Shown here: positions 1 to 11,499 of the stretch, in pieces
Layout of the letters: every line of letters begins with the position of its first letter
Position numbering within the stretch: position 1 is the first letter of the stretch
DNA from: Leptolyngbya ohadii IS1
GTDB lineage: Bacteria; Cyanobacteriota; Cyanobacteriia; Elainellales; Elainellaceae
Direction of reading: 5' to 3'
DNA length: 64,000 nucleotides
NCBI RefSeq assembly: GCF_002215035.1
Contig: NZ_NKFP01000006.1
Span: 2,943,080-3,007,079, forward strand
Translations under genes and position numbers: made by a program
Notes under the pieces: model-generated
Databases searched by the model: none
What the model was told of the DNA's origin: nothing
What the model saw: only the letters and a program-made list of their open reading frames with translations

Positions 1-477
1 AATTCGGTGAATCCCTCTGGGCTGAAGCAGTGCCGCTGTGAACTGGGCATTTTCTTCGGTGGTGCGGGAGCAGGGTTCACCGTCGATCGCAGATTCGGGA
101 ATGCCTTTTGCTTTCAGCATCTCCGCAATTTCGATCGCATCGCCTGTGCCGCTAGCAAAAATGAGGGGAGCCTTTCCGTCTGACTGGTTCTTTTGCGCCT
201 GCCAGAGAGCGATCGCAGTTTCGACGCGCTGCGGTCTGAGTTCCGTGCCGCGACCCAGAATCACAATTGCCTGGGTGGATTGTCCGGAGTCTGGAGGCAG
301 CGATCGGGCTAAAAAACGTTCTCCCAGATTAATCGTGAGGGGTGATCCTAGGAATCCATAGGCTAACAGCAGCAGAACCCCCGTGCCGCTATAGAGCCAT
401 TTGCGTCGCTGAATTTTGAGCAGCCAGGGCAGAACAATCCAGGCTAGCAGGAGCGGCAGAACCCACTGAGGGTGCAT
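1..477 (-). CDS. YdcF-like (DUF218) membrane protein, partial
   Basis: The minus strand is open from an ATG at 475-477 to the window edge, giving 159 codons without a stop; the C-terminus lies outside. The N-terminus has two hydrophobic segments (about residues 4-20 and 30-46) separated by a basic stretch (KIQRRKW). A region like the DUF218/YdcF fold follows, with AIVILGRGTE near residue 70, the conserved R-x2-R-x2-T-A segment after it, and PLIFASGTGD near residue 105. YdcF-type proteins are membrane-anchored with a Rossmann-like domain and poorly defined roles in envelope metabolism. Family assignment rests on the partial N-terminal part only, so the call is good but not certain. Confidence 0.7.
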   Translation of the reverse strand, partial: MHPQWVLPLLLAWIVLPWLLKIQRRKWLYSGTGVLLLLAYGFLGSPLTINLGERFLARSLPPDSGQSTQAIVILGRGTELRPQRVETAIALWQAQKNQSDGKAPLIFASGTGDAIEIAEMLKAKGIPESAIDGEPCSRTTEENAQFTAALLQPRGIHRI

Positions 478-1925
<1,448 letters not shown>

Positions 1926-2179
1926 GAAGCGGGGGAGCAGGGGAGCAAGGGAGATGGGGGAATGCGGGGATGGAGAGAAACCTTGCCTACCACTGGATTT
2001 CACCGTTGCTTCGTCTAGATTGCATCTCTGTTTCAATGCACTGATTCCCTTTTGAGTTGATAAAAGAAAATAGAAAAATGGCTCGGTTGCGTTGGCGATC
2101 GTTTCCTTCAGGTCTAGCTAGAGGGGAGCGGTTGTGAGGGCGATCGAGCCAATTTTGATTTCTGGCTGTGGAGTGATGG

Positions 2180-3340
2180 GTGGATGTTGGCAGACCGATA
2201 AACTCTGGAAGTCCGGCTTTCAGACCTGGGAAGACGTTGCGCTGGAGCGATGTGGTGACTGATCTAAGAGATCTAACTAATCTGAGAGAGACTCTCTCGA
2301 CCATTCTCAATAACAAAGCTCAGGATCGGGATGTTGCAGGAGTGGCGGTTGTCCTAAGTCCAGGGATGAAACCTGAAGCGGTCTGGCATCCTGGCTCGAA
2401 TGCCGCTGAGCCTGCATTTCTGGCATATAGCATTACCAAGACGTTTACGGCGGTTTTGCTGCTGTTGCTTCAGGAGGAGGGTTTGCTGAATCTTGAAGAT
2501 CCGCTGGTGCGGTGGTTTCCGACGATCGATCGCGCTGATTACATTTCGCTGCGCCAACTCCTGAATCATACGGCGGGCATTCCGGATTACGGTGGGCTGC
2601 GGGATTATCACGAGGCGGTACGGGCTACGCCATCAATCCCCTGGTCGTTTGAACAGTTTGCCGCGATGACGTTCGATCGGGGGCTAAGTTTTGCACCGGG
2701 TTCAGGCTGGGCATATTCCAATCCGGGCTACCTGCTGCTAAAGCAAATTGCGGAAGCCGTCACGGGAATTTCCTACCGCGATCTCATCCACGATCGCATT
2801 ATTCGTCCGCTGGGACTGCGACGAACCTTTGTGCCGGAATCGATCGAAGACCTTGCATCCCTTATGCTTGCGCGATCGCGTTTCCTAGCCACAGATGGAA
2901 CCCCGCGAGATGTGCGCCACTTTTACCATCCCGGCTGGGTGTCTCATGGCGTGATTGCTTCAACCCCTTCTGAGATTGCCCTTTTTCTGAGTAGTTTGTT
3001 TGGCGATCGTCTCCTGCCTCGACCCTCCTTGGACGAAATGATGGAGCTTGTGCCTGTCCCAATTCCGGAGGGCGATCGATCGGATACAGAGCCATTGCGC
3101 TGGGTGAAGCCGAGTTACGGACTGGGATTAATGGCAGATCCGGCATCCGCGTGGGGCACGATCCTGGGTCACAATGGCGGCGGTCCAGGCTATAGTGCCA
3201 GTGTGTTCTATGCTCCTGATCTGGGAGGGATTACTGTCTGTGCAATGAGTGCAGTTGAGGAAGGTCTTCAGGCGGAGGAAATTGTGTTTGCTGTTCTGGA
3301 TTGGATCGCATCTCCGTCAGCTCATTCTTCGACCCGCTAA
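2180..3340 (+). CDS. Beta-lactamase-fold serine hydrolase (class C-like)
   Basis: This 386-residue protein belongs to the PF00144 beta-lactamase/esterase family. The active-site S-x-x-K is S84-I-T-K87. The second motif Y-S-N starts at Y179 in WAYSNPGY. A C-terminal HNGGGPG (near residue 331) takes the place of the KTG-like element. There is no clear signal peptide, so it may be cytoplasmic; the substrate is unknown (esterase, D-aminopeptidase or peptidase are all possible). The first 25 residues look unlike the family, and GTG codons at 2252 and 2255 are alternative starts. The 3' end overlaps the convergent MFS gene by 4 bp. Confidence 0.85.
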   Translation: MDVGRPINSGSPAFRPGKTLRWSDVVTDLRDLTNLRETLSTILNNKAQDRDVAGVAVVLSPGMKPEAVWHPGSNAAEPAFLAYSITKTFTAVLLLLLQEEGLLNLEDPLVRWFPTIDRADYISLRQLLNHTAGIPDYGGLRDYHEAVRATPSIPWSFEQFAAMTFDRGLSFAPGSGWAYSNPGYLLLKQIAEAVTGISYRDLIHDRIIRPLGLRRTFVPESIEDLASLMLARSRFLATDGTPRDVRHFYHPGWVSHGVIASTPSEIALFLSSLFGDRLLPRPSLDEMMELVPVPIPEGDRSDTEPLRWVKPSYGLGLMADPASAWGTILGHNGGGPGYSASVFYAPDLGGITVCAMSAVEEGLQAEEIVFAVLDWIASPSAHSSTR

Positions 3341-4725
3341 TTCCGCAGCAGAAAGGTCAGAACTGCCGCCAGTAAACAAATTCCCGCTAACCCGATCAAC
3401 AGCGGTGGAACCCCGATCGCCCCCTGTAAAATCGGTAAGCCAAAGGCTCCAACGACGGCTCCCGCTTTCGCAACCGCAGCAGCAAACCCGGCTCCGCTGG
3501 CACGAATCGACGTAGGAAAAACCTCCCCAGACAGCAGAAAGGTAGTCGAATTGGGTCCGGCATTCATTGTCAGGTTAAACACAAAAAATCCCAGAAACAC
3601 GATCGCCGTATTCCACACCGTTCCTGAACTTACCCAGCCCGAACCTGCCAGAATCAGCAGCCCGATCGCCATTCCCACAAAGCCGAGAATTTGCAGCCGA
3701 ATCCGTCCGACTCGCTCCACGCAAACTACAGCAATCAGAAAGCCTGCGATTAGAAACAAATCCACGATCGCCGCTCCCGTTGCCGATGCCAGTTCTCGCC
3801 CCAGCAGATCGGTCTGATTTGCGAAAGCCAGAGCCGCGATAATCGTGGGGGTAAAAATGCCGATGCCGTAGGTGGCAATGTCCTGCAAAAACCAGGGAAT
3901 CGAGGCAAGCAGCGTCCGACGACGGTAGGAACTGGAGAAGAGATCGCCATAGGATAAGGGCGTTTCCGTTTCCGGTGGATCGGTTTCTGGCGTCAGGGCG
4001 ATCGGCATTTCCAGGAGGGTAGAAGCTGCCTTTGATGCTGCCTCATAGTCTCCCCGTGCCAGGTAGTAGCTCGGACTTTCCAGCAAAAAATTGAGCCGCA
4101 ATAGCCCCACCGCGATCGCCAGCCCCAACCCCACGCCCAGCATCCACCGCCATCCGTAATGAATTACAGGCTGCACCGAATCGGGCAAAAAGGTCTGAAA
4201 CGCCGCAATGATGCCAATTCCCGTGATTGCGCCCAGCAGTGCCCCCACCGCCTGAAAGGTAAACGCTCCAATCACCATGCGTCCGCGCAGCCGCGCTGGA
4301 ACATTCTCCGTAATGTAGGACACGCTAATCGGATAATCCGCCCCGATCGCCACTCCCACCAGAAACCGAAACCCAATCAGCGACAGAGCATCCCATGCCA
4401 GCGCCGTCCCCGCCGAAGCAATGACAAACAGCGCCACATCGATTAGCAGCATCCGCTGTCGCCCAATCCGATCGGTCAACGGTCCCAGCGTGAGTGAACC
4501 CACCAGCGAACCGACGATCGCCGCCACCGCCACCGCCCCAATTTCCGTCGGACTCAGGCTAAAGTCCCGCTGAAGGAAAGGCAGCGCCACGCCAATAATA
4601 AAAAAGTCAAAGCCGTCCAGCGCAATCAGCCCCGCCGACAAAGCCCACAGCAGCCACATCACCCGCGTGAGGTCAGACTCATCGAGCCGCTGTTCAAACG
4701 ATCGAACCTGGGGAGGGGCAACCAT
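3337..4725 (-). CDS. MFS transporter, sugar/metabolite porter type
   Basis: This 462-residue protein has about 12 hydrophobic segments. The MFS motif A, LTDRIGRQRM, lies between TM2 and TM3, and a related VERVGRIRLQ lies in the second half. The N-terminal DGFDFFIIGVALP helix resembles the sugar porter/MHS subfamilies, which are inner-membrane proton symporters for sugars or organic acids. The substrate cannot be read from the sequence. The gene is convergent with the serine hydrolase (4-bp overlap). A 175-bp piece of its own 5' coding region is repeated upstream at 4922-5096. Confidence 0.88.
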   Translation of the reverse strand: MVAPPQVRSFEQRLDESDLTRVMWLLWALSAGLIALDGFDFFIIGVALPFLQRDFSLSPTEIGAVAVAAIVGSLVGSLTLGPLTDRIGRQRMLLIDVALFVIASAGTALAWDALSLIGFRFLVGVAIGADYPISVSYITENVPARLRGRMVIGAFTFQAVGALLGAITGIGIIAAFQTFLPDSVQPVIHYGWRWMLGVGLGLAIAVGLLRLNFLLESPSYYLARGDYEAASKAASTLLEMPIALTPETDPPETETPLSYGDLFSSSYRRRTLLASIPWFLQDIATYGIGIFTPTIIAALAFANQTDLLGRELASATGAAIVDLFLIAGFLIAVVCVERVGRIRLQILGFVGMAIGLLILAGSGWVSSGTVWNTAIVFLGFFVFNLTMNAGPNSTTFLLSGEVFPTSIRASGAGFAAAVAKAGAVVGAFGLPILQGAIGVPPLLIGLAGICLLAAVLTFLLRN

Positions 4726-4921
4726 AGCACTGATGCAAAAAAACTAATGCAGAATAAACCGATGCAAAATCTCCCCTCCAGTATCCCTGTTTCCCGAACG
4801 CCCCAAATGCGCCAAAAGGACAAAAAAATCCCCGAACGCCAAAAAAGGTGTCCGGGAAATTGAAATCAGGGTGCATCTACCACTTCACTCTTCCAGCCAT
4901 CCATAACCCGTCCGGAAACTT

Positions 4922-5096
4922 CGCCCCAATTTTTGTCGGACTCAGGCTAAAGTCCCGCTGAAGGAAAGGCAGCGCCACGCCAATAATAAAAAAGTCAAAG
5001 CCGTCCAGCGCAATCAGCCCCGCCGACAAAGCCCACAGCAGCCACATCACCCGCGTGAGGTCAGACTCATCGAGCCGCTGTTCAAACGATCGAACC
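4922..5096 (-). repeat. Truncated duplicate of the MFS gene 5' region
   Basis: Bases 4922-5096 repeat 4534-4708 at a constant offset of 388 bp, with only two adjacent mismatches near the left end (CC versus TT). The copied piece covers roughly residues 6-64 of the transporter but lacks the start codon, so it is not expressible as such. The rest of the 585-bp gap (4726-5310) has no convincing gene. It includes short A-rich tracts and a twice-used CCCGAACGCC motif (about 4793-4838). Confidence 0.9.
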
Positions 5097-5310
5097 GGGC
5101 AAGGCGAAAAGGTGCCCCGATGCAGCGATCGATCCTCAGGGGGGAAATTCGCAGCGGATTGCTAAAAACTCTCCTGGGCATCGCTCAGGCAGGAGAACAA
5201 TGGATAAGGATAAGCTAGGAAATTAGCAGAATTGTCGTAGGTCGATCGTCGGTTGTTCGGTTGATGCAGGTGTATATCAGTTGAGCGAATAGCAGGAGCG
5301 CACGGGTAAG

Positions 5311-7917
5311 GTGACTCAGGAATTTCATTTATCTGTAACCCCGGTGGGGAACGACGAGTATCTGGTGCGGACAGAGCGGGTTGCTCCGGGAGTGCCGCTG
5401 GCAGAAGAACAGTTGGTTTTGCCTTTGGAGTCCTGGCTGGCTCAGGCGAGGCAACTGATGAGTGATCCGCTGCTGGGCATTTTGCAGGGCGATCGCTCGT
5501 TTACGCCAGACCCCGCAAATCCCAGTGTTTTGCAGCCGTCCCTCAGTCTAGTGGAGCTAGGGCAGCAGCTTTATCACCATCTGTTTCAGGGCACGCTGCG
5601 CGATAGCTGGCTGATGGCTCAGGGCGTGGCACAAAATCGGCGACAGGCATTGCGGCTGCGGCTAGGGCTGAAGGGCGATCGGCTGCCTCGGCTCCCGTGG
5701 GAGGTGCTGTACGGCTGTGATACCCCAATTGAACGAATGCGGCAGGGTCAGGCGGCGCGTCCGCTGGCAACGGGAATTCAGGTGATTTTCTCCCGCTATC
5801 GTCCTGCCACTCGCCTGGCGGAAGAAGGCGTAGCGCTGGCGATCGAACCGGGTCAGCCGCTCAAAATCCTCATGGTCGTGGCATCTCCCAGCGATCGGGA
5901 ACAGCTTCAGCTTTATCGGGAAGCCACCCAACTCCAGCAGGAATTGCGCCTTGCATCCGGTGGAGCAAACGAGTCCGATATTCAGTTGACGATTTTGAGC
6001 CAGCCCGGACGGGAGGAGTTAACCCAGGCGCTCGAACAGGGGCAGTATCAGGTACTTCACTATGCCGGACACAGCGATTCCAGCAGCGGCGGCGGTTCCC
6101 TCTATTTAGTTAACAACCGCACCGGACTGACGGAACTGATGAGCGGTCAAGACCTGGCGGGTCTGCTGGTGAATAACGGCATTCGTCTCGCGGTGTTTAA
6201 TTCCTGTCGCGGAGCGTACACACCAACTTATATTACGGCAACCACCGCCACCGCCACCGCAGCAGAAGGAACGGGGCACAATCTGGCAGAGGCACTGGTG
6301 AATCGCGGCATTCCGGCAGTCCTGGCAATGGCAGAGGAAATTCCCGACGAGGTTGCCCTGAATCTGACGCGGCTGTTCTATCGCAACCTGAAGCAGGGCT
6401 ATCCGATCGATCTCAGCCTCAGTCGTGCCCGCCAGGGACTCATTTCCTCCTACGGCTCCGATCAGCTCTACTGGGCATTGCCGATTCTCTATCTGCACCC
6501 AGAGTTCGACGGCTATCTGATCTCGCCCGATCGCTCCCAGGAAGATCCCGCCGATCGCCTGCTGTTTACGCCGCCCACCTACGAAGTGATGCCGCTGCCG
6601 CCGGGAGAGGAAGCCATTTTTCCACCTGCGCTGCTCGTGGATGCCGAAGCGATCGATTCTTCCTACGCAGAAGACCTGATCGACACAGAAGAAGCCGACC
6701 TGATCGCCCAGGCTGTTCTCGCCGACGATGCCGATTGGCTGGATGCCCTGGAAGAAGCAGGCGCGACCGAAGACGATGATTTTGCCGTCGCCGATATGAT
6801 CCGGGAGTTAATCCCCCCGGCTTCCAGCGATCCAACCCCGCCCCCTGCCGTTACCCTTCCTCCTGTCGATCTTAATCCGGTGTCTACTCCGCGATCGTCT
6901 GACCCAGCATCCAGCGAACAGAACAGACCTCCGGCGACCGCTGCGGCTTCCAGCAGAACGGCTGATTCTAATCCATCCAGACCCCCAGCAAACGAGGAGC
7001 GATCGATTCCGTCTAACCGTCCGGCATCCCCGTCACCCGCCGCAGAAGTGGCGCTGCCTAATAGAGGCAATTCCAGTCAGCGTGCCCGCCAACGACAGCA
7101 AAAGGCAATTCTGCTTCCCCTCCTGGGTGCAGTTGGAGCGATCGGGGTGGGTCTGCTGGGCTACTTTGCCGTCCCGCGTCTGGCATCCTGGTTTGATGTG
7201 TCGGGCAGTCAAACTGCAACCCAAACCCCCGCTTCTCCCCAGGCAGAACTGGCAGCAAAATCAACCGGGGATCTGCAAAAGCTGGCGATCGATAGCTTCT
7301 CGCAAAACCGCTTTAACCGGGGACAGCAGGCAGTCGAAGCATTGCTGAATCGAGGGGCATTTACGGAGGCAGAAGCTGCCATTGCCGCCATTCCCGCCGA
7401 TCGCCGCAACGATGCTACCACTCATTTTCTTCAGGGTCGATTAGCGTGGCAGGCAGCCAAACAGGGCAACAGTCAGTACACGATCGCTAATGCACGTCAA
7501 AGTTGGCAGAGAGCGATCGCCGCTGATCCGGATAATCCCAAATACTATGAGGCGATCGGCTTTGCGGACTACCAGGCGGGCAAGCCGGATCAGGCAATTC
7601 AGTCCTGGGTCAGGGCACTCTCGCTCCAGGAGCAGCCCAAAGCACAGGAAGCTTCTAATCCCCCTGCTATGAACGACAGCGTTCTGACCAGCTATGCCGG
7701 AATTGCCCTGGCACTCTGGAAGACCTCCACAAATCCCAATGCCTCGCAGCCGGGAGAACTGCTGAGCAAGGCGGTGAAGACCTACCAGATGGTGGAGGCG
7801 ATGGATGCGACAAACTTCCAGCCCGATGCGCTGAATCAAAACTGGCTCTGGACTCCAAAGGCGGTGCAGGATTGGCAGAGCTTGGCGGGGGCGACGCCGG
7901 AGGCAAATGGGGGGTAG
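5311..7917 (+). CDS. CHAT-domain protein with membrane segment and TPR-like tail
   Basis: An 868-residue protein starting at GTG 5311, with an AGGAG-like site at 5292-5296. Residues about 100-410 form a CHAT (caspase HetF-associated with TPRs) domain. The candidate catalytic dyad is His254 in HYAGHSDS and Cys299 in FNSCRGA, both intact. A long acidic then Pro/Ser-rich low-complexity linker covers about 430-590. One hydrophobic segment (AILLPLLGAVGAIGVGLLGY, about 600-620) comes next. The C-terminal ~230 residues contain TPR-like helices (WQRAIAADPDNPKYYEAIG). Cyanobacterial CHAT proteins include HetF and are caspase-like proteases. The layout suggests a cytosolic protease domain and a repeat domain on the other side of the membrane. 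The target is unknown. Confidence 0.88.
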   Translation: MTQEFHLSVTPVGNDEYLVRTERVAPGVPLAEEQLVLPLESWLAQARQLMSDPLLGILQGDRSFTPDPANPSVLQPSLSLVELGQQLYHHLFQGTLRDSWLMAQGVAQNRRQALRLRLGLKGDRLPRLPWEVLYGCDTPIERMRQGQAARPLATGIQVIFSRYRPATRLAEEGVALAIEPGQPLKILMVVASPSDREQLQLYREATQLQQELRLASGGANESDIQLTILSQPGREELTQALEQGQYQVLHYAGHSDSSSGGGSLYLVNNRTGLTELMSGQDLAGLLVNNGIRLAVFNSCRGAYTPTYITATTATATAAEGTGHNLAEALVNRGIPAVLAMAEEIPDEVALNLTRLFYRNLKQGYPIDLSLSRARQGLISSYGSDQLYWALPILYLHPEFDGYLISPDRSQEDPADRLLFTPPTYEVMPLPPGEEAIFPPALLVDAEAIDSSYAEDLIDTEEADLIAQAVLADDADWLDALEEAGATEDDDFAVADMIRELIPPASSDPTPPPAVTLPPVDLNPVSTPRSSDPASSEQNRPPATAAASSRTADSNPSRPPANEERSIPSNRPASPSPAAEVALPNRGNSSQRARQRQQKAILLPLLGAVGAIGVGLLGYFAVPRLASWFDVSGSQTATQTPASPQAELAAKSTGDLQKLAIDSFSQNRFNRGQQAVEALLNRGAFTEAEAAIAAIPADRRNDATTHFLQGRLAWQAAKQGNSQYTIANARQSWQRAIAADPDNPKYYEAIGFADYQAGKPDQAIQSWVRALSLQEQPKAQEASNPPAMNDSVLTSYAGIALALWKTSTNPNASQPGELLSKAVKTYQMVEAMDATNFQPDALNQNWLWTPKAVQDWQSLAGATPEANGG

Positions 7918-7988
7918 AGGGTGGATGAGTAGATGAGTAGAGGGGTGGATGGGTAGGGGAGAAGCGGGGCAGGGAGCAGGGGGGTGGG
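7918..7988. repeat. G-rich low-complexity intergenic tract
   Basis: The 70 bp between the convergent CHAT and dnaB genes consist almost entirely of GGGTGGATGAGTAGATGAG-like units followed by GGGGCAGGGAGCAGGGG. It belongs to the same purine-rich filler seen in other intergenic gaps of the window. Confidence 0.6.
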
Positions 7989-10820
7989 TTAGGGGCGGGT
8001 GGGGGCGGCTAGGTTGCGGAAACGGGTGAATTGGGGTTCAAAGAGGAGTTTGACGGTACCGACGGGTCCGTTTCGGTGTTTGGTGAGGATGACTTCGGCA
8101 ATGCCGCGATCGGGGGTGTCGGGGTTATAGTATTCCTCCCGGTAAAGCATCATGACTAGGTCTGCATCTTGCTCAATTGAACCGCTTTCTCTTAAATCTG
8201 ACATCATCGGGCGTTTATTGGTTCTTGATTCTACGCCCCGACTCAACTGGGACAGGGCAATAATCGGAACCTGTAATTCTCGCGCTAAGCCTTTGAGCGA
8301 TCGCGTCATTTTAGAAAGTTCCTGCACCCGGTTATCGCCGGAACCTTCCATGAGCTGCAAATAATCGATCAAAATCAGACCCATTGCCCCGCCCTGCTCC
8401 GCCTGCAAACGACGGGCTTTCGATCGCATCTCCGTCACCGAAATATTGGGCGTATCGTCAATAAAAATCGGCAGTTGGGACAGGGTACTGATCGCGTGAC
8501 CCAGTGGCTCCCATTCCGTTTGGGCAATCCGACCCGATCGCAGTCTGCCGCTTTCGATCTGTGCCTCGCTGGACAGCAGACGATAAACGAGCTGCTCTTT
8601 GGACATTTCCAGGCTGAAAACGGCGATCGGGAGCTTATGGAAAGCCGCAATATTGCGGGCAATATTCAACACAAAACTGGTGTTGTGGACGCAGATGTCG
8701 TTGGCGACAAAGTTGTGAGTTTTCGGGATGGTCAGGTCGTACACCTGCTTGTAGCCCGTTAGCTCGATCGTAAGGATTTCGTCCCAGTAAATGTCGGATG
8801 TTGCAAGCGCCTGTAAATCTGGAGATTCTAGAGCCGTTGCCAGTGACAGGAGACGATCGCGGGTTGGAGCACGTTTGCCCACATGAATATTGGAACCTGA
8901 AATTCCGGCTTTGACCGCAATAGCTTTCCAGGACTGCGAGCCTTTAGCCTCAGCTAGTTCAGACCAGACTTCTAGCGAAATCAGATCGCGATTGGTTTGA
9001 TACCGCTTGCCCTGAAGTGCGGCTCTAACGGCTGAAATGGCGGCTTCCTTCCCAAAAATTCCGATCTGACTGATAAAAGTCCCGATCGATCGGGCATCGG
9101 TGATATCAAGCTGCCAGCAAGGGCGACGCTCATCCCGATATTTCACAGAACGCTGTTTCAGAGCGGCGATGATGCCAAACCGCAGCAGCAAATGTTGAAT
9201 CTGCCGAACCAATTTCTCGCTAACGCTGGCAAACCCAAGCTGTGCCTGTCCACTCGCCAGAACCGTCGCCCAACCATCTGTTGCAAATAGCCGATTAAGA
9301 AATAGGGCAACCTGCGATCGCTCAAGCTGGAAAACTTGAGACGGAATGATTTTCGCGTGAGCGTCTTTCCCCCAAAGCTGAAGCTGTTTGAGCCAGTCGG
9401 TTAGCGGATTGCGGGCTCCAATGCTGGAAAAACCACCGGACACAAGTTCCTCGGCTGACACCTGCAATGTGTCGCAAAGGGCGGTAAAGGTTCCCAGGTT
9501 AGGGGCGCAAACGCCTTGCTGCCATTGACTAACCAGGGACGGGCTGACGTTAAGCTGCTTCGCTAACTGACAAACGCCGATCGATCGATCAGCAAGCTTC
9601 TGCCGTAATGCATGCCCGAACTGCTGACGACGACTTGCCAGTTTCGCAAAATCAGTCGCAATGTAAAAGCTAGGGGCACGCTGTCCCTCTAAGGTTTCGA
9701 CTCGGATACTCAGATTGCCAAACTGCTGGATTGCCTCAACGAAATCCTGCTGAATCTGCGGATTGGTGTTGGTAAAGCTGGGGCAGGTGTGGGTAAGGCA
9801 ACCATCGCCAATTAAGTAGGCAAGCAGTTTGACTTGGTGTTCGGGCAGTTTTTCTTGACCAAAGCAGGGAATTTGGCGCGGGACGGCAATTTTATCGCCT
9901 GGTTGCAGTTCTGCTAGTTGCCGCCAGCCTTCTACAGTCAGGAACGGATGGGTCAGCGTCGTTTCGATCGATCGCCCCAAACGAGTGACCACTCGAAACA
10001 CAGGTTTAATGCCGTCATCAACAAAGGCAGAGGGCTGCGTCCAGCTTAGCTTCCAATCGTCGCCCAGCGTGAGCAGATTTGCCTGTTGCCGCTCGTACAG
10101 TTCTTGAATCGTGGCAATGGAGCCATCCTGTAAAACGATTTCTGCATCGTAGGCAAGACATTTGCCCATCGACGGACGACCCGCTGCAATAATCAAATCC
10201 GATCGCTGAAATCCCTGAGTCATTGCATCCAGATCGTAGAAGCCGCAGGAAATTCCCGGCAGCACCAGACCGAGCGATCGGCTTTCAATATCAGAAAAGG
10301 TGGAAGTCAGAATATCCGAAGTGGCGACGAGTGCTTGACTGGGGCGAACCTGGGTGATGCTAAAAACCTTCTGCTCCGCCTGATCCAGAACCTTCTCGAC
10401 CGGGGAAGCGATGTCGTATCCGAGCTGAGCCACCTCCGTTCCCACATGGATCAGCCTGCGGCGCAGATACTTATCCATCACCAGATGGGCGTACTGATCA
10501 ATATTGACGGCGCTCACCGTGCGATCGACCAGTTCGGCTAAACGGCTCTGTCCGCCGACTTTCTCCAGTAATCCGTGGTCGTAGAGCCAGGTGGTGATGC
10601 TCATCAGATCGGTCGGTTTGCCCTGTGCCTGGAGCGTGGTTGCCGCCCGATAGATTTCCTGATGGGCACTGATGTAAAACGCCTCTGGACGCAGAATCTC
10701 CAGCACCCGCCCGATCGCCTCTGGATCAAGCAAAATGCCGCCCAGAATCGCCTCTTCTGCGTCAATATTTTGGGGCGGAACCCGATCGCTGTAGCCCTGG
10801 AAATTGAGTTCGTGAACCAT
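7989..10820 (-). CDS. dnaB: Replicative DNA helicase DnaB with intein
   Basis: The 943-residue precursor is DnaB interrupted by an intein. The N-extein (220 residues, 10161-10820) has the DnaB N-terminal start [14 protein letters not shown]. The Walker A GRPSMGK ends exactly at the intein, and the C-extein (230 residues, 7989-8681) resumes with [10 protein letters not shown]. Later motifs are [10 protein letters not shown] (Walker B) and LSQLSRGVE. Spliced, the protein is 450 residues, the usual DnaB length. It forms the hexameric 5'-3' helicase of the replication fork. The intein breaks the ATP-binding P-loop between Lys and Thr, so activity requires splicing. This is a known DnaB intein insertion site in cyanobacteria. 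The divergence from rplI across the gap is only apparent: both genes lie on the minus strand, with rplI upstream. Confidence 0.97.
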   Translation of the reverse strand: MVHELNFQGYSDRVPPQNIDAEEAILGGILLDPEAIGRVLEILRPEAFYISAHQEIYRAATTLQAQGKPTDLMSITTWLYDHGLLEKVGGQSRLAELVDRTVSAVNIDQYAHLVMDKYLRRRLIHVGTEVAQLGYDIASPVEKVLDQAEQKVFSITQVRPSQALVATSDILTSTFSDIESRSLGLVLPGISCGFYDLDAMTQGFQRSDLIIAAGRPSMGKCLAYDAEIVLQDGSIATIQELYERQQANLLTLGDDWKLSWTQPSAFVDDGIKPVFRVVTRLGRSIETTLTHPFLTVEGWRQLAELQPGDKIAVPRQIPCFGQEKLPEHQVKLLAYLIGDGCLTHTCPSFTNTNPQIQQDFVEAIQQFGNLSIRVETLEGQRAPSFYIATDFAKLASRRQQFGHALRQKLADRSIGVCQLAKQLNVSPSLVSQWQQGVCAPNLGTFTALCDTLQVSAEELVSGGFSSIGARNPLTDWLKQLQLWGKDAHAKIIPSQVFQLERSQVALFLNRLFATDGWATVLASGQAQLGFASVSEKLVRQIQHLLLRFGIIAALKQRSVKYRDERRPCWQLDITDARSIGTFISQIGIFGKEAAISAVRAALQGKRYQTNRDLISLEVWSELAEAKGSQSWKAIAVKAGISGSNIHVGKRAPTRDRLLSLATALESPDLQALATSDIYWDEILTIELTGYKQVYDLTIPKTHNFVANDICVHNTSFVLNIARNIAAFHKLPIAVFSLEMSKEQLVYRLLSSEAQIESGRLRSGRIAQTEWEPLGHAISTLSQLPIFIDDTPNISVTEMRSKARRLQAEQGGAMGLILIDYLQLMEGSGDNRVQELSKMTRSLKGLARELQVPIIALSQLSRGVESRTNKRPMMSDLRESGSIEQDADLVMMLYREEYYNPDTPDRGIAEVILTKHRNGPVGTVKLLFEPQFTRFRNLAAPTRP
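8682..10160 (-). mobile_element. DnaB intein with LAGLIDADG endonuclease and HTH insert
   Basis: A 493-residue in-frame insertion at the P-loop. It begins with Cys1 ([10 protein letters not shown]), has a block-B-like TLTHPF with His71, and ends VANDICVHN followed by Thr, as expected for a class 1 intein. A LAGLIDADG-type motif LLAYLIGDG lies at intein residues 112-120, and a second, LFATDGW, near 291-297. Between them, about 183-240, is an XRE-like helix-turn-helix ([15 protein letters not shown]). Another HTH-like stretch ([19 protein letters not shown]) lies near 414-432. Intein endonucleases home into empty alleles of the same site. Both endonuclease motifs keep their acidic residue, so homing activity is possible but untested. 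Confidence 0.93.
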
Positions 10821-10983
10821 CAGACCCGGCTGGATAAGGAACGACTAAACAAACGACTAAACAGCAAGAAAAAAATCAGTACTTTCGTACTAAGCTGACT
10901 TGGTACTCAGTATTCTATCCTTACTCAGCCCGTCTGAATGCGATCGATCTGGAAATTCATTAAAACTCTGACAAACAGCACAA

Positions 10984-11003
10984 AACAAGGGGCACTAGCC
11001 CCC
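10984..11003 (-). terminator. Rho-independent terminator of rplI
   Basis: Read on the minus strand after rplI, GGGGC-TAGT-GCCCC forms a short GC stem and is followed by TTGTTTTG. It lies 35 bp beyond the rplI stop and separates rplI from dnaB. Confidence 0.65.
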
Positions 11004-11037
11004 CGTCTCATTCGATTCAAATAATCTCTCAATTGCC

Positions 11038-11499
11038 CTACCGCAGGGGAACCACCTGAATCTCGACCGTCGCGGTCACTTCCGGGTGCAGGCGGATTTC
11101 CACCTTGTAGGTTCCCAGCGAGGAAATGTCGGGCACGTTGATGCTGCGGCGATCGATTTCCAGATTCAGATTGCTTTGCAGCAGATCTGCCACTTCCTGA
11201 GCCGTCACCGTTCCAAAGATTGCATCGGCTTCGCCCACCTGCTTCGAGATTGCCAGACGGCTGGACTTCTCCAGGGTTGCCTTCTGGGTTTCTGCTTCTT
11301 TCTTGAGTTCGAGCAGTCTTAGCCGCTCTGCTTCCCGACGACGCTCCACCTGCTTCAGGATGCCGGGAGTGGTGCGAACCGCAAATCCCTGCGGCAGCAG
11401 ATAGTTCCGAGCATAGCCGGGAGCGACTTCTACCACATCGCCAGCCCGACCGAGTTTGCTAACGTCTTTGTTCAAGACCAATTGAATACGCTTTGCCAT
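11038..11499 (-). CDS. rplI: 50S ribosomal protein L9
   Basis: A 153-residue protein with the L9 N-terminal domain signature [22 protein letters not shown] (the conserved G-x2-x-V-x2-G-Y-x-N-x-L-x-P pattern). A long charged connecting helix (about 45-80) and a C-terminal domain ending in EIQVVPLR follow. L9 binds 23S rRNA domain V near the base of the L1 stalk. The length is close to the family norm. A terminator-like hairpin follows the gene, and dnaB lies downstream, an order common in bacteria. Confidence 0.97.
   Translation of the reverse strand: MAKRIQLVLNKDVSKLGRAGDVVEVAPGYARNYLLPQGFAVRTTPGILKQVERRREAERLRLLELKKEAETQKATLEKSSRLAISKQVGEADAIFGTVTAQEVADLLQSNLNLEIDRRSINVPDISSLGTYKVEIRLHPEVTATVEIQVVPLR

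Noticed and set aside
4694-4876. 60-codon minus-strand frame upstream of the MFS gene
   Set aside because: Overlaps the MFS start in another frame and is rich in simple Phe/Gly codons; no support.
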